In this document: piece after piece, positions 20,666 through 30,300 of the stretch
Layout: every line of letters begins with the position of its first letter
Numbering within the stretch: position 1 is the first letter of the stretch
Origin: Chitinophagaceae bacterium
Lineage (GTDB): Bacteria; Bacteroidota; Bacteroidia; Chitinophagales; Chitinophagaceae
Assembly (NCBI GenBank): GCA_947454235.1
Contig: CANGIY010000012.1
Location: 49,112-113,111, forward strand
Length of the DNA: 64,000 bases
Direction of reading: 5' to 3'
Position numbers and translations under genes: made by a program
The notes under the pieces: model-generated
The model's input: only the letters and a program-made list of their open reading frames with translations
Databases searched by the model: none
What the model was told of the DNA's origin: nothing

Positions 20666-22204
20666 ATGGCAATCTTAGGCAATTTAATCGCGAGATCACT
20701 CAAACTCAGAAAAAAGTTCCGTTTACCGGTAGCCGCTCCCGAAACATACCAAAAAAACACGCTCAGGCAATTGCTTGACCGCGGACAGTACACAGCTTTC
20801 GGTAAGCACTACGGGTTTGCCAATAACCTTTTAAGTCAGCAATTTGATCTTGTTGCCGCGTTCAGAAAAACTGTTCCCGTACATACTTACAACGACATGT
20901 ACAACCAGTGGTGGCACAGATGCATGCAAGGTGAAGAGAATGTATGCTGGCCCGGAAAAGTGAAATATTTTGCGCTAAGCTCAGGAACTTCAGAGGCTGC
21001 GAGCAAACACATACCTGTAACTCAGGATATGATCAAAAGCATTAAGAAAGTGGGCTTCAAGCAGTTGTACAGTATGGCCAACTACAAAATACCACCTGTG
21101 GTGTTTGAAAAGGGTATATTGATGCTAGGTGGCACTACTTCACTTTTTGAAAAAGGAGAATACTACGAAGGCGATATGAGCGGCATAAGTGCCAAGAACA
21201 TGCCAAGGTGGGTTTCTTCTTTGCTGTACAAACCAGGCAAAAAAATATCAAAACGCCCAAGATGGGAAGACCGCATTAAACTTATAGTTGAAAAAGCCCC
21301 TCACTGGGATGTGGGAATAGTATGTGGCGTACCTGCATGGGTACAAATTGTACTTGAACGTGTGGTTGAATACCACAAGCTCGATAACATTCACCAGATA
21401 TGGCCTAACTTGGGTGTATATATTCACGGTGGCGTGGCAATGGAACCCTACAGAGAAAGTTTCAAGAAACTTCTTGGTCCAAAAATGACTTACATTGAAA
21501 CTTACATGGCTTCAGAAGGGTCGTTTGGATTTCAGGCGAGACCTGGTGGGGGTATCAAATTGGTACTGAATGTCGGCGTTTTCTTTGAGTTTGTTCCTTT
21601 CACTTCTGAAAACTTTGATGACGAAGGAAACATAAAACCAAACCCTCAAACAGTATTGGTGCATGAAGTAAAGGCGAACACTGAATATGCTGTTTTGCTG
21701 AGCACTTGTTCGGGCGCATGGCGGTACCTGATTGGCGATGTCATTAAGTTTACCAATGCTGCTGAATACGAAATCATTATTGTTGGCAGAACGAAACAGT
21801 TCCTGAGTATGTGCGGTGAACACCTTTCTGTTGACAACATGAACAAAGCTGTGCAGGTAGTTAGTGAAAAAATGAATATTGCTATTCGCGAGTTTACTGT
21901 TTGTGGCGAAATGTTGGAAAGCGGTAGGTTTGCACACCGCTGGTATGTTGGCTGCGACGAGCCCAATGTTGACGAACAACAAATTCGTTCTTTGCTTGAC
22001 AAAACGTTGTGTTCGCTCAACGACGACTACGAGGTTGAACGTACATCAGCACTCACCGAAGTTTCGGTGACGGTTTTGAAAGGCGCTACATTTATAGACT
22101 ACCTGAAGCACATGGGTAAGTATGGAGCAATGAACAAATTCCCTCGTGTTATGAAAGGGAAAGCCATGCAAGACTGGAAGGACTATATTGCTCAAAAACA
22201 GTAG
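20666..22204 (+). CDS. GH3 (auxin-responsive promoter) family protein
   Basis: LSSGTSEAASKHIPVTQDM; YMASEGSFGFQ; LSTCSGAWRYLIGDVIKFTN; typical bacterial GH3 adenylate-forming homologue. Confidence 0.88.
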   Translation: MAILGNLIARSLKLRKKFRLPVAAPETYQKNTLRQLLDRGQYTAFGKHYGFANNLLSQQFDLVAAFRKTVPVHTYNDMYNQWWHRCMQGEENVCWPGKVKYFALSSGTSEAASKHIPVTQDMIKSIKKVGFKQLYSMANYKIPPVVFEKGILMLGGTTSLFEKGEYYEGDMSGISAKNMPRWVSSLLYKPGKKISKRPRWEDRIKLIVEKAPHWDVGIVCGVPAWVQIVLERVVEYHKLDNIHQIWPNLGVYIHGGVAMEPYRESFKKLLGPKMTYIETYMASEGSFGFQARPGGGIKLVLNVGVFFEFVPFTSENFDDEGNIKPNPQTVLVHEVKANTEYAVLLSTCSGAWRYLIGDVIKFTNAAEYEIIIVGRTKQFLSMCGEHLSVDNMNKAVQVVSEKMNIAIREFTVCGEMLESGRFAHRWYVGCDEPNVDEQQIRSLLDKTLCSLNDDYEVERTSALTEVSVTVLKGATFIDYLKHMGKYGAMNKFPRVMKGKAMQDWKDYIAQKQ

Positions 22205-22213
22205 CAAATAATA

Positions 22214-23095
22214 TTATCGAGGTATTCCCCTGCCAACAGCCAATGTACCTAGCAAGTCGGTTTTAGAGAGTGTTGTTGCGATAGGCTTAACGTACAGCAA
22301 TACAAAGTTTTCGTTGAACTGAAACCCAACGGGTGCGCCATTCATATCGGTAATCACCAATACTGTGCCCCTGCCTACACCAGTGGCTCCGTTCACTCGG
22401 GTATCCTGATAATGCAATACGTTGGATGAATCATACACCGTTACTGCAAAAAAGCGATTGCTGCCTGTAAACTCATTAAGATGAGTGGGCCATGCCTGCG
22501 ACTGCTGTCCACGAGTAAGCTCCTCAATACTATACACCGTCATTACATGCCCTGTATCGGTATTACCCGGAGGAAGGCTGTAAGCCAATATATCGCCCGG
22601 CTGAACATTGGACAAGCTACCTGATGCTGCGCTTGATGACTGATAAGCAATTGGCTGCCAAAGTGAATTAGTACGGTTCATTCCGGTGTCAGCGCCGGTA
22701 AAGTAGTTGGCAAAATCCATCGCACTTGGAAATGGCTGAGGGTGCGTAGGTGTTTTAAAGCTCACCAATTGCCCATCTACCATCACCAGATTTGCGTAGA
22801 GGCTTTGATGACCTTGCACCCTAACACAACTCAGTACGCGGGCTGTAAACCCTGAGCAGTCGGTAGCGGCATTGTACGGACCATTTGGTGAGTTGTAACC
22901 AACTATTGGACCGCCGGCAGCCCAAACATCATCGACCACACCATATTCATTTTGAAGTTGCGTTGCTGAGTACAACGAATAAGCGTATTCGTTTTGTGCA
23001 CCGCCCGTTGTAGTTATAAAAGGGGCAGCAATGGCATTAGCAGCATCAAGTATTGTGTTGTATTGAGTGGTATTGTAACTGGCAGACATAGTCAA
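22214..23095 (-). CDS. NlpC/P60-like cysteine peptidase/amidase candidate
   Basis: NAATDCSGFTARVL (DCSGF) and later GDILAYSLPPGNTDTGHVMTVYS Cys/His arrangement. Confidence 0.55.
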   Translation of the reverse strand: MTMSASYNTTQYNTILDAANAIAAPFITTTGGAQNEYAYSLYSATQLQNEYGVVDDVWAAGGPIVGYNSPNGPYNAATDCSGFTARVLSCVRVQGHQSLYANLVMVDGQLVSFKTPTHPQPFPSAMDFANYFTGADTGMNRTNSLWQPIAYQSSSAASGSLSNVQPGDILAYSLPPGNTDTGHVMTVYSIEELTRGQQSQAWPTHLNEFTGSNRFFAVTVYDSSNVLHYQDTRVNGATGVGRGTVLVITDMNGAPVGFQFNENFVLLYVKPIATTLSKTDLLGTLAVGRGIPR

Positions 23096-23197
23096 TTTTT
23101 AGCGACATAAAACTATTCAAACTTTGAATATCGCTATAGATTTTTTTTGTTATTATCCAAGTGTACTACAACTTGCAGCAATTTCATTTACAATGGC

Positions 23198-23746
23198 TTA
23201 TGGCATTATCACTATTGGAGTGCCCACCTTGCAATGGATGTACAATTCGTCTACTTCATCGTTTTTAAGGGCAATGCAACCCAATGTCCAGTCGGCGGCG
23301 ATTCTTGCCAGCTTTTCCTTGGCCCAGTTATTAGGCAAGCCATGAATTTTCACGTCGCCGCCAGTATGCTTACCTGCCTTGCGGGCAAACTCAATATCGC
23401 GCTTTGAAGGGTATGAGATTCCCAGCGACTTGTGATAGCCGCTACCCGGGTTTTTACCGTCAATATGGTAGGTACCTTCGGGTGTTTTGTTATCGCCCTC
23501 AAAATGTTTTGGACCAACAGGGTGCCCACCCAGACTTATATGATAGGTTTTCAGTAGCCTGCGGTGGCTAAACACTGCCATTTTGCGTTCCTTTTTCCAA
23601 ACAGCTATGCTGTCGATATCGGTTTGTAGGGGTGGCTGTTTGACGATTTTTACGCCCGTACGCGGCCACAACCTACCCCACGATGCCATTGCAACACAAA
23701 GAACTACAATGATGGAGGCGCTTAAAATCACATACTTTTTTTTCAT
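23198..23746 (-). CDS. L,D-transpeptidase (YkuD) family protein
   Basis: LLKTYHISLGGHPVGPKHFEGDNKTPEGTYHI; KIHGLPN ... DWTLGCIALKNDEVDEL active-site motif. Confidence 0.88.
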   Translation of the reverse strand: MKKKYVILSASIIVVLCVAMASWGRLWPRTGVKIVKQPPLQTDIDSIAVWKKERKMAVFSHRRLLKTYHISLGGHPVGPKHFEGDNKTPEGTYHIDGKNPGSGYHKSLGISYPSKRDIEFARKAGKHTGGDVKIHGLPNNWAKEKLARIAADWTLGCIALKNDEVDELYIHCKVGTPIVIMP

Positions 23747-23849
23747 GATGGCTGTTGAAGTAACCGCTACGGTTTTTTAGGAATTGCTTTGCATAAAAAT
23801 ACTGAATTTTGATTGGCTGAATATTTAAAATATTGATAAAAAGCTAAGT

Positions 23850-24006
23850 GAAGATGACAAAATAAATGTCACCATTTCAACCATTCTGTTCCATTTCTGC
23901 GTCGTTGCAAAAGTCCTTATTCCGAATACTTTCGGAACTCGGATTTTGCGCCTAGTAAAAAAGAAACATAATAATTAAACTAGATGAAATTTATTTTGTC
24001 AACTTC
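23850..24006. mobile_element. candidate MITE-like element (157 bp)
   Basis: 24-bp imperfect terminal inverted repeats (21/24; 13-bp perfect core TGACAAAATAAAT/ATTTATTTTGTCA at 23855-23867 and 23989-24001) enclosing an internal long hairpin at 23907-23950. Confidence 0.45.
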
Positions 24007-24014
24007 ATTAACCT

Positions 24015-24437
24015 ATGGAACGCCGCGATTACGTACAAAGACAAATTGACCTGCTGGGGCTTGTATTGGCAAAAATGCTGGCGAAACTCACAGGGGCGCC
24101 CGATAACTTTGACATCAATGAAGTATTCAATCAGCAGGCACCGTTACCCACCGGCACTACCTTGCCGCCGCTCGATGAAATCGTAAACACTCCTACTCAC
24201 TTGCTCGCATCAATGTTAGAATCAAAGTACGGCTTCAAAAATGAACATTTGTGGCAGAATGCCGATATCTTGTTTGCATGTGCCTCAAAAATAGAGCGCA
24301 GTGATGTAGACCGAAGCCAGCTTTTGTATCTGAGAAGCCTGAGCATTTACGAGCACTTACTCACGAGTTCAAAAACATTTGACCTTGGGTTGCTAAAAAA
24401 GGTCAATAACCTGAAAGCAACGCTGATTAATAACTAA
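24015..24437 (+). CDS. hypothetical protein
   Basis: ATG-started 140-aa ORF, non-overlapping, helical. Confidence 0.65.
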   Translation: MERRDYVQRQIDLLGLVLAKMLAKLTGAPDNFDINEVFNQQAPLPTGTTLPPLDEIVNTPTHLLASMLESKYGFKNEHLWQNADILFACASKIERSDVDRSQLLYLRSLSIYEHLLTSSKTFDLGLLKKVNNLKATLINN

Positions 24438-24440
24438 ACA

Positions 24441-25325
24441 CTATTTCAGTTTCCTGAACCATTGCGCCATAGGTATAGGCACTTGAGAAGTACCGTTGAT
24501 TGTTGATACAGCCATGTAACCAAACTGAAACGCTGACCTATTGGAACTTTGAATGCGTAAACCGGGAAGGAATAAACCTGCATAGTCGTTGTCGCTTTTG
24601 TTGCCCGGCAAAATGAACGAGTCGAAAACAATGCTCACTTTTTTGCTGAGGTGTAACATACCTGCGGCAGAGTAAATCATTCTGCCACCACTGTTTGTTC
24701 CGGTATTTACATATCCGTAACCACCTGAAAAGGTAATGTTGTTGCGCCTGTCGCCATAAGTAAGCGCGCCAAACGGAAGTGCAAGTTTAAATTCGGGGAA
24801 GACCCATAACCCTGTTCCGGCAACTACGCCTACGCCCAGGTTAAGGTCTTTAGCCAGCGGGATACTCACTTTGATATCTCCCAAAAGAGGCGCACCAATC
24901 CACGTTGCCATTAAACCGATGGTCAATTGGTCGGAAACAGCATACTGCACATCAGGACCAAACCAGTTCCAGCGAATGTATGTTTGTCCTGCCTCAGCCG
25001 GCAAACCATTGGTTGACATAAAATAACGGGTTGCAAAAGCGTTGTCTTCAAGGTGGGCTGAATCAATTTCCTCCTGATTTGATGGCACCTCATTAATTGT
25101 CTGAATTTGAAGTTTTGGAATAGTAATATCTCCAAGCGCCTTTGTGTGAATAATGATATCTCCACCAGCCAGTCTAATCATTTTCCCTGTGTATGTGGAA
25201 TTGTCTTTTAATATCACTTCAAATGTTTTGCCTAATGAAGAACTGTCGATTCTTGCCTGAGCGCCGGCTTTTAAGCCCGTAAACATGAGTAGAAAAGTTG
25301 CTACTGCTAAAAGAATGTGTTTCAT
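24441..25325 (-). CDS. hypothetical secreted/outer membrane protein
   Basis: MKHILLAVATFLLMFTGLKAGAQA signal peptide (start moved from 25355); C-terminal beta-strand alternation. Confidence 0.7.
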   Translation of the reverse strand: MKHILLAVATFLLMFTGLKAGAQARIDSSSLGKTFEVILKDNSTYTGKMIRLAGGDIIIHTKALGDITIPKLQIQTINEVPSNQEEIDSAHLEDNAFATRYFMSTNGLPAEAGQTYIRWNWFGPDVQYAVSDQLTIGLMATWIGAPLLGDIKVSIPLAKDLNLGVGVVAGTGLWVFPEFKLALPFGALTYGDRRNNITFSGGYGYVNTGTNSGGRMIYSAAGMLHLSKKVSIVFDSFILPGNKSDNDYAGLFLPGLRIQSSNRSAFQFGYMAVSTINGTSQVPIPMAQWFRKLK

Positions 25326-25382
25326 ATCGCTTGTTTTATTTCGATGATGAAACAAAACTAGAACGCCCCCACCTCATTGTTC

Positions 25383-25396
25383 TTGACATAAGTCAA
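25383..25396. promoter_or_regulatory. candidate CRP/FNR-family operator TTGACATAAGTCAA
   Basis: TTGAC-N4-GTCAA dyad upstream of the 24441-25325 gene. Confidence 0.5.
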
Positions 25397-25430
25397 TTAG
25401 CATTTTTAGCCTCTTGGAATGGGGTATTAC

Positions 25431-25444
25431 TTGACTTTTGTCAA
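25431..25444. promoter_or_regulatory. candidate CRP/FNR-family operator TTGACTTTTGTCAA
   Basis: second TTGAC-N4-GTCAA dyad 48 nt from the first. Confidence 0.5.
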
Positions 25445-25731
25445 TTGGGGGGCTGATTGCACCAATATCATTGCAAACTTCATATTAATTGATTATTATT
25501 GCTTATTGATACTATTCTCGCACTTTCAAAGAGATTTATATGAGTGAATTAGCAATAAAATTGGTAAAAGAACATTTAGTGTATTTATACCTAAGAATTT
25601 CAACTACATCGTCTAATCAAACACCATCAATATGACTTACTGCGATAGATCTATTTTGTACTTTCTTCGTTGTAAGCTTACTACAACTAGAATATTTCCA
25701 GTTTTGTCGGTTAGTCAAATAAATATTTATG

Positions 25732-25762
25732 TTGCTTTTTAATGTGAACATGATTATGTTTG
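25732..25762 (+). promoter_or_regulatory. candidate Bacteroidota promoter of the SIR2-TIR/STAND operon
   Basis: TTG (25732-25734), 20-nt gap, TATGTTTG (25755-25762; TAnnTTTG), 19 nt before ATG. Confidence 0.5.
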
Positions 25763-25781
25763 CTACAATTATTTATATATT

Positions 25782-27386
25782 ATGAACGAGGTGGAACCAA
25801 AGAAAAAACTTCAAAATGTAAAAAGAACTTTTGAAAATTTGTCAGACGAAGAAAAAAAAACGCTGCAATCGATTATTGATGGGATTGAGAGCCATACTGT
25901 AATTCCTGTTATTGGATATGAATTGTTTGATGACTGTCTTGATTCGACATGCTTTGATACATACTACTCTCCTGATTTACAAAAGTTAAATTATAAAAAT
26001 AACTCGACCAATAAGGCATCTTTTCTTAAATCGTTTGCAGAGAAGTTTATTCTTTCGCACCCTGAAAGGTACTCGAAAAATATTATTGATGAGTTTGCGC
26101 AATTAGATTGTTCGTGTAGTATTGATTATATTAATTTTTGCTACAGGCATTTTGAAAGTGATCAAAAATTTGTGCTGTTCAACAAAAATGTGAATGAAAC
26201 ATTAGAAACGCATTTCAATCTTAGTCGTATCCCTTCATCGATTATTAAGCTTGCAAGAATTGAACTTTTTCGATTTTATATCGATACAACCGTTTTCAGA
26301 ACTCTAGAAGCTGCATTAACTTCATATAGATTAAAAAGGGAAGGCGGGAACATAGTTTATGAAGTGCTTAGTCCTAATCAGATGAAATTTGCTAATGAAA
26401 AAATCATTGATCCTAACTCTAATTCATATGATCCCAGTAAACCAATAAAGAATATAATTCATCCAATAGTTTGGTGTTTTTTTGGTTGTTACGGGTCGGA
26501 GTCCGGGCTAAGCATATCAGACATACACATGCAGGAAGTCTTATACGGATACATTAATAAGCAGCATCAGAAATACTCCGATTTTTTTAATATGCTGGCG
26601 GGAACTTTCAAAGACTGCAATTTTTTGTTTATTGGCTGTTCATTTAAAGACTGGATATTTCGATTCATTTTGCGTTTATTGGCTACTGAAAAATTGGAGG
26701 AAAAGAACCTGAAACGTAAGATAGTTATTGATGATTTACTTCTATTGGATGCTGACAAATCAAGAAATGTCTACATCACAAAAGAGGGATTGCAAAGTCT
26801 TAACTTGTCAGCCAATGATTTTGTCGACATTTTGTATAAACAGCTTGGTCAAAGGCATACTACAAAAGGGAGTTCTTGTCAGATTTTCATTAGTTTTTTT
26901 AGTGAAGATAGAGATATAGCGAGAGAAATACACAGATACATCAGCGTGTCGCTGGGTCTTGACTGTTTTCTGGATGAAAGTGACATTAAAGGAGGAGAGC
27001 CGTTAAACAAATCTATAATGGACGGGATAAATGATTCAATTGTTTTTATTCCTTTGGTATCTGAAAATATTGATATTGCTTTTAGCAGGAAGAGTATTGC
27101 ATTTGCAGAATGGGATTACGCCTTAAAAAGGAGTGAAGAAAATCCCGGCAGCCTTTGCATAATGCCTCTTTTTACCAAAAAATATAATAATAATAAGTTG
27201 TCACTAAATCAGTATCTGCCAGAGTCTGTAGAAAAAAGTTCAAAATTTACCGTGGGGCAAATCGCAAACCCTGGTGGGCCTCTTGGTAGTGTTATTCAGG
27301 ATGAACCATTGCTATTAACAGAATTTTATGCAAATGAACTAAGAATGTATCAAAATAACTGCAGGTTAAAAAATGGAAATTCATAG
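25782..27386 (+). CDS. SIR2-like + C-terminal TIR domain protein (putative conflict-system effector)
   Basis: N-terminal VIPVIGYELFDD; NIIHPIVWCFFGCYGS; FLFIGCSFKDWIFRFILRLL (SIR2-like C-terminal motif); CQIFISFFSEDRDIAREIHRYIS...CFLDESDIKGGEPLNKSIMDGINDSIVFIPLVSENI...AFAEWDYAL (TIR). Confidence 0.75.
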   Translation: MNEVEPKKKLQNVKRTFENLSDEEKKTLQSIIDGIESHTVIPVIGYELFDDCLDSTCFDTYYSPDLQKLNYKNNSTNKASFLKSFAEKFILSHPERYSKNIIDEFAQLDCSCSIDYINFCYRHFESDQKFVLFNKNVNETLETHFNLSRIPSSIIKLARIELFRFYIDTTVFRTLEAALTSYRLKREGGNIVYEVLSPNQMKFANEKIIDPNSNSYDPSKPIKNIIHPIVWCFFGCYGSESGLSISDIHMQEVLYGYINKQHQKYSDFFNMLAGTFKDCNFLFIGCSFKDWIFRFILRLLATEKLEEKNLKRKIVIDDLLLLDADKSRNVYITKEGLQSLNLSANDFVDILYKQLGQRHTTKGSSCQIFISFFSEDRDIAREIHRYISVSLGLDCFLDESDIKGGEPLNKSIMDGINDSIVFIPLVSENIDIAFSRKSIAFAEWDYALKRSEENPGSLCIMPLFTKKYNNNKLSLNQYLPESVEKSSKFTVGQIANPGGPLGSVIQDEPLLLTEFYANELRMYQNNCRLKNGNS

Positions 27387-30300
27387 CAATCCCTTTAAGG
27401 GCCCGGAGTCGTATTCCGTTCAGGATCAAGCCAGTTTTCATGGTAGGGAAAATGATGTATTGAAACTATATAACCTGATTTCAGGAAATACACTAACATT
27501 ATTGTATTCCCAATCGGGGTATGGTAAAAGTTCTGTAATTCAAGCTGGTTTAATAAATACTTTGTCTCAATCATACAATTTTCTACCAATTGTATACACA
27601 CTCCCAGCGCCCGATTGCCAGTTTAGTACTTATCTGGAAAATGATATTATTGGTGCTTTAGATAAGGCAATTGACCAATTGGTTGCGAAGAGCGGAATAA
27701 CCAAAAGAGTGGAAGATGTTAATGCGACAGGTGACGATAATGGTTATACTAATACTTATACCTTTTCAAAGAACATTGAGCCTTGCTTTGATAAGCGGCA
27801 GAAGTCACTATTTGAGTTTTTATACAGCACATCGCTAACCTGTAATATATCAAGGTCAGTTATTAAGGATGGAATAACACGAGACGAGATGACTTCGTTT
27901 CCAATCATTCCTGTAATTATTTTTGATCAGTTTGAGGAATTATTCACTACCCGGTTTTCAGATATCGAATTTTACAATCAAATAACCAATGAGCTGAAAT
28001 ATGTTATTGAAGACGAGATACCTTCGGTAACTATAGCTGATTATAAAAGTAAGAAGAATGCAAATGATGGAACTACGAACCATAGCCTGGACTATTATTT
28101 AGAGATGCAGAATGCTCTTACCTCTTCCCGGAAAAACTTTAGATTTCTATTTTCATTCAGGGAGGAGTATCTTACCAAATTTGAATCGTTAAAAAACAAA
28201 ATACCGTCAATTCTTAACGGACATAACCGTTTTTGCCTTGAACCGTTTAATAAGGTTGACGCTGCCAAAGTAATAAAGAAAATATCTCCGGAAATTAGCA
28301 ATGTACCAGAGTTTGCAGAGTTAATTGTTGATAAGCTGGCGAATATACCTGACAATAAGGGAAATGTAGAAGTAGAACCATTTGTTTTAAGCCTATTTTG
28401 TTTTTTTATATATGAAGATATAATTTTAAAATATGAGGTAAGAAGAGGAAATTCAACAGAAGAAAACGTACTGATTTGGAAACAATTATTTATTGATGAA
28501 TACCAACTATTGCTAACCAAAGTAGGCGGAAAAGACGATATTATTGAAGATATTTCGAATAAATATTTCCTGAGCGTATTTAATCATTTTTCAAATGAGG
28601 TAAAGGATGCCATTGCAGATCACCTTATTTCAAAAGATTATGATACAGGTATATATGGGAGAAAACTCGCTTTAAAGAAAGAGCTACTTGCTGACAGAAG
28701 GCTTGGAAGTAATATTATCGAGAAACTTCTGGGGCAAAAACAAATTTTTGAAAATAAGAAACTCCGATATCTTAAGCCTGAGTCATTTGTGAATGATGAA
28801 TACATTCGGGTAATTCATGATAAGTTGGTGGATCCGTTAATAGTTGTAAAAAAGGAAAGAGAAGAAGCGGTTAAAAGAGATGCAACCAATAAGATTCTAG
28901 ATCAAGAAAAAGCAAAAAGAGTTAAACGAAGATATAAACTTATTCTTTCACTTTTTATAGTATTCGTTGTCTTTTTTTCAGGGGCTTTTTATCTTCAGGC
29001 GCTACTAAATATTCAGTATAACGCGATTGGCGGCGCAGAAATCACGAGGGGGTATAATCCTACGTTAGCATATACCTTGGTTAAGGATGCAAAGAGTATC
29101 TTTCCGTTTAATCAAAATATTAACAATGTTCTTTTTTCATTCGACACATCGGACGATGCGTTTATTGTTTCGCGAATTAGCCTGCCAGATGAAATTTGTG
29201 CGGTTTCGCTATCTGCTACAGGAGATAGCATTACAACTTATGGATTTTCAGGAATTTATGACTGGGACAGTGGAGGAAATTTAATTAGCTGGAAACCATC
29301 GCCAATGGGGACTCTTCGTAACTACGGAAAGGTAAATGGAAAACTCTGCTACCTTCTCGATAGAAATGGATCCGACACCTGCGAAATGCTCAATATTAAT
29401 GGGGAAGTAATCAGGAAATTTAAGGAGTACAAAGAAACTGATCATATGTCCTTTTCCCCGGATGGCAAAAATGTGTTAGTAGGAAATTTGCTTTATCACC
29501 TGGGTGATACGACAAATAAACCGGATACACTAATACCGCCAAATGCCGATAAGGGTTGGCTGTGTTCTGGTTTTTGCCCCGACAATATGCACTGCTATGC
29601 CGGATTTTGGGACGGCTCTTTGCTTATGTACAATTCCAAAAATGGTAAAGTAATTAAGTGGTTTAAGGGCATAGAAAATTCTGTTGTATCGGCTGTAACT
29701 TTTACTAATGACATGAAATTTTTGATAACAGGAGATCATGAAAATAATGTCAAAATATGGGAAATTGGAACGTTGGCAGATTCTCTCTGTAGTCAAAAGG
29801 ATGAAAAAAGATTACAGTGTGTACAGGACAATGCAACGTATCTGCCAAAAGTATATTTGCATGGGCATAACGGCTATGTTACAAGTCTCGCCACAATTGG
29901 TGATTCCGTTATTTTAAGCGGCAGTGATGATAAAAATGTTGTATTGTGGAATTTTAAAGGAGACAAGTTAGTGAACTTTAAAGGCAGTGATTGCGAAATA
30001 AAGTCTGTCGGTTTTTCTCCTGACAAAAAGACGGTTTATGCTGTAAATGCTGACAATAAATTATTCCTCTGGAAGACAGGGGCGGCATCAAAGATATTTG
30101 CTGACAGGCCCGCCTTTCGTTTTTCTCCATTGGATTATACATATGTTGGCCTTTCTCCTAATAAGGAGCCCGATAATATAGATACTTCCTCGTTGACATC
30201 ACAAGTAAATGGGATATTGCATTTGCAATCAAGCCTACCTGCAATCAATCGTCAATTGTTGAATAACCATTATTCTGCTGAATTAAAAAAGGAGATTTCT

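Noticed and set aside
21512-22020. Two minus-strand ORFs (156 and 124 aa)
   Set aside because: Antisense to the conserved GH3 coding sequence.
25356-25731. Att site/integrase boundary of the STAND island
   Set aside because: No tRNA, integrase, or clear direct repeat flanking the island could be found by eye; the island's mode of acquisition is left open.
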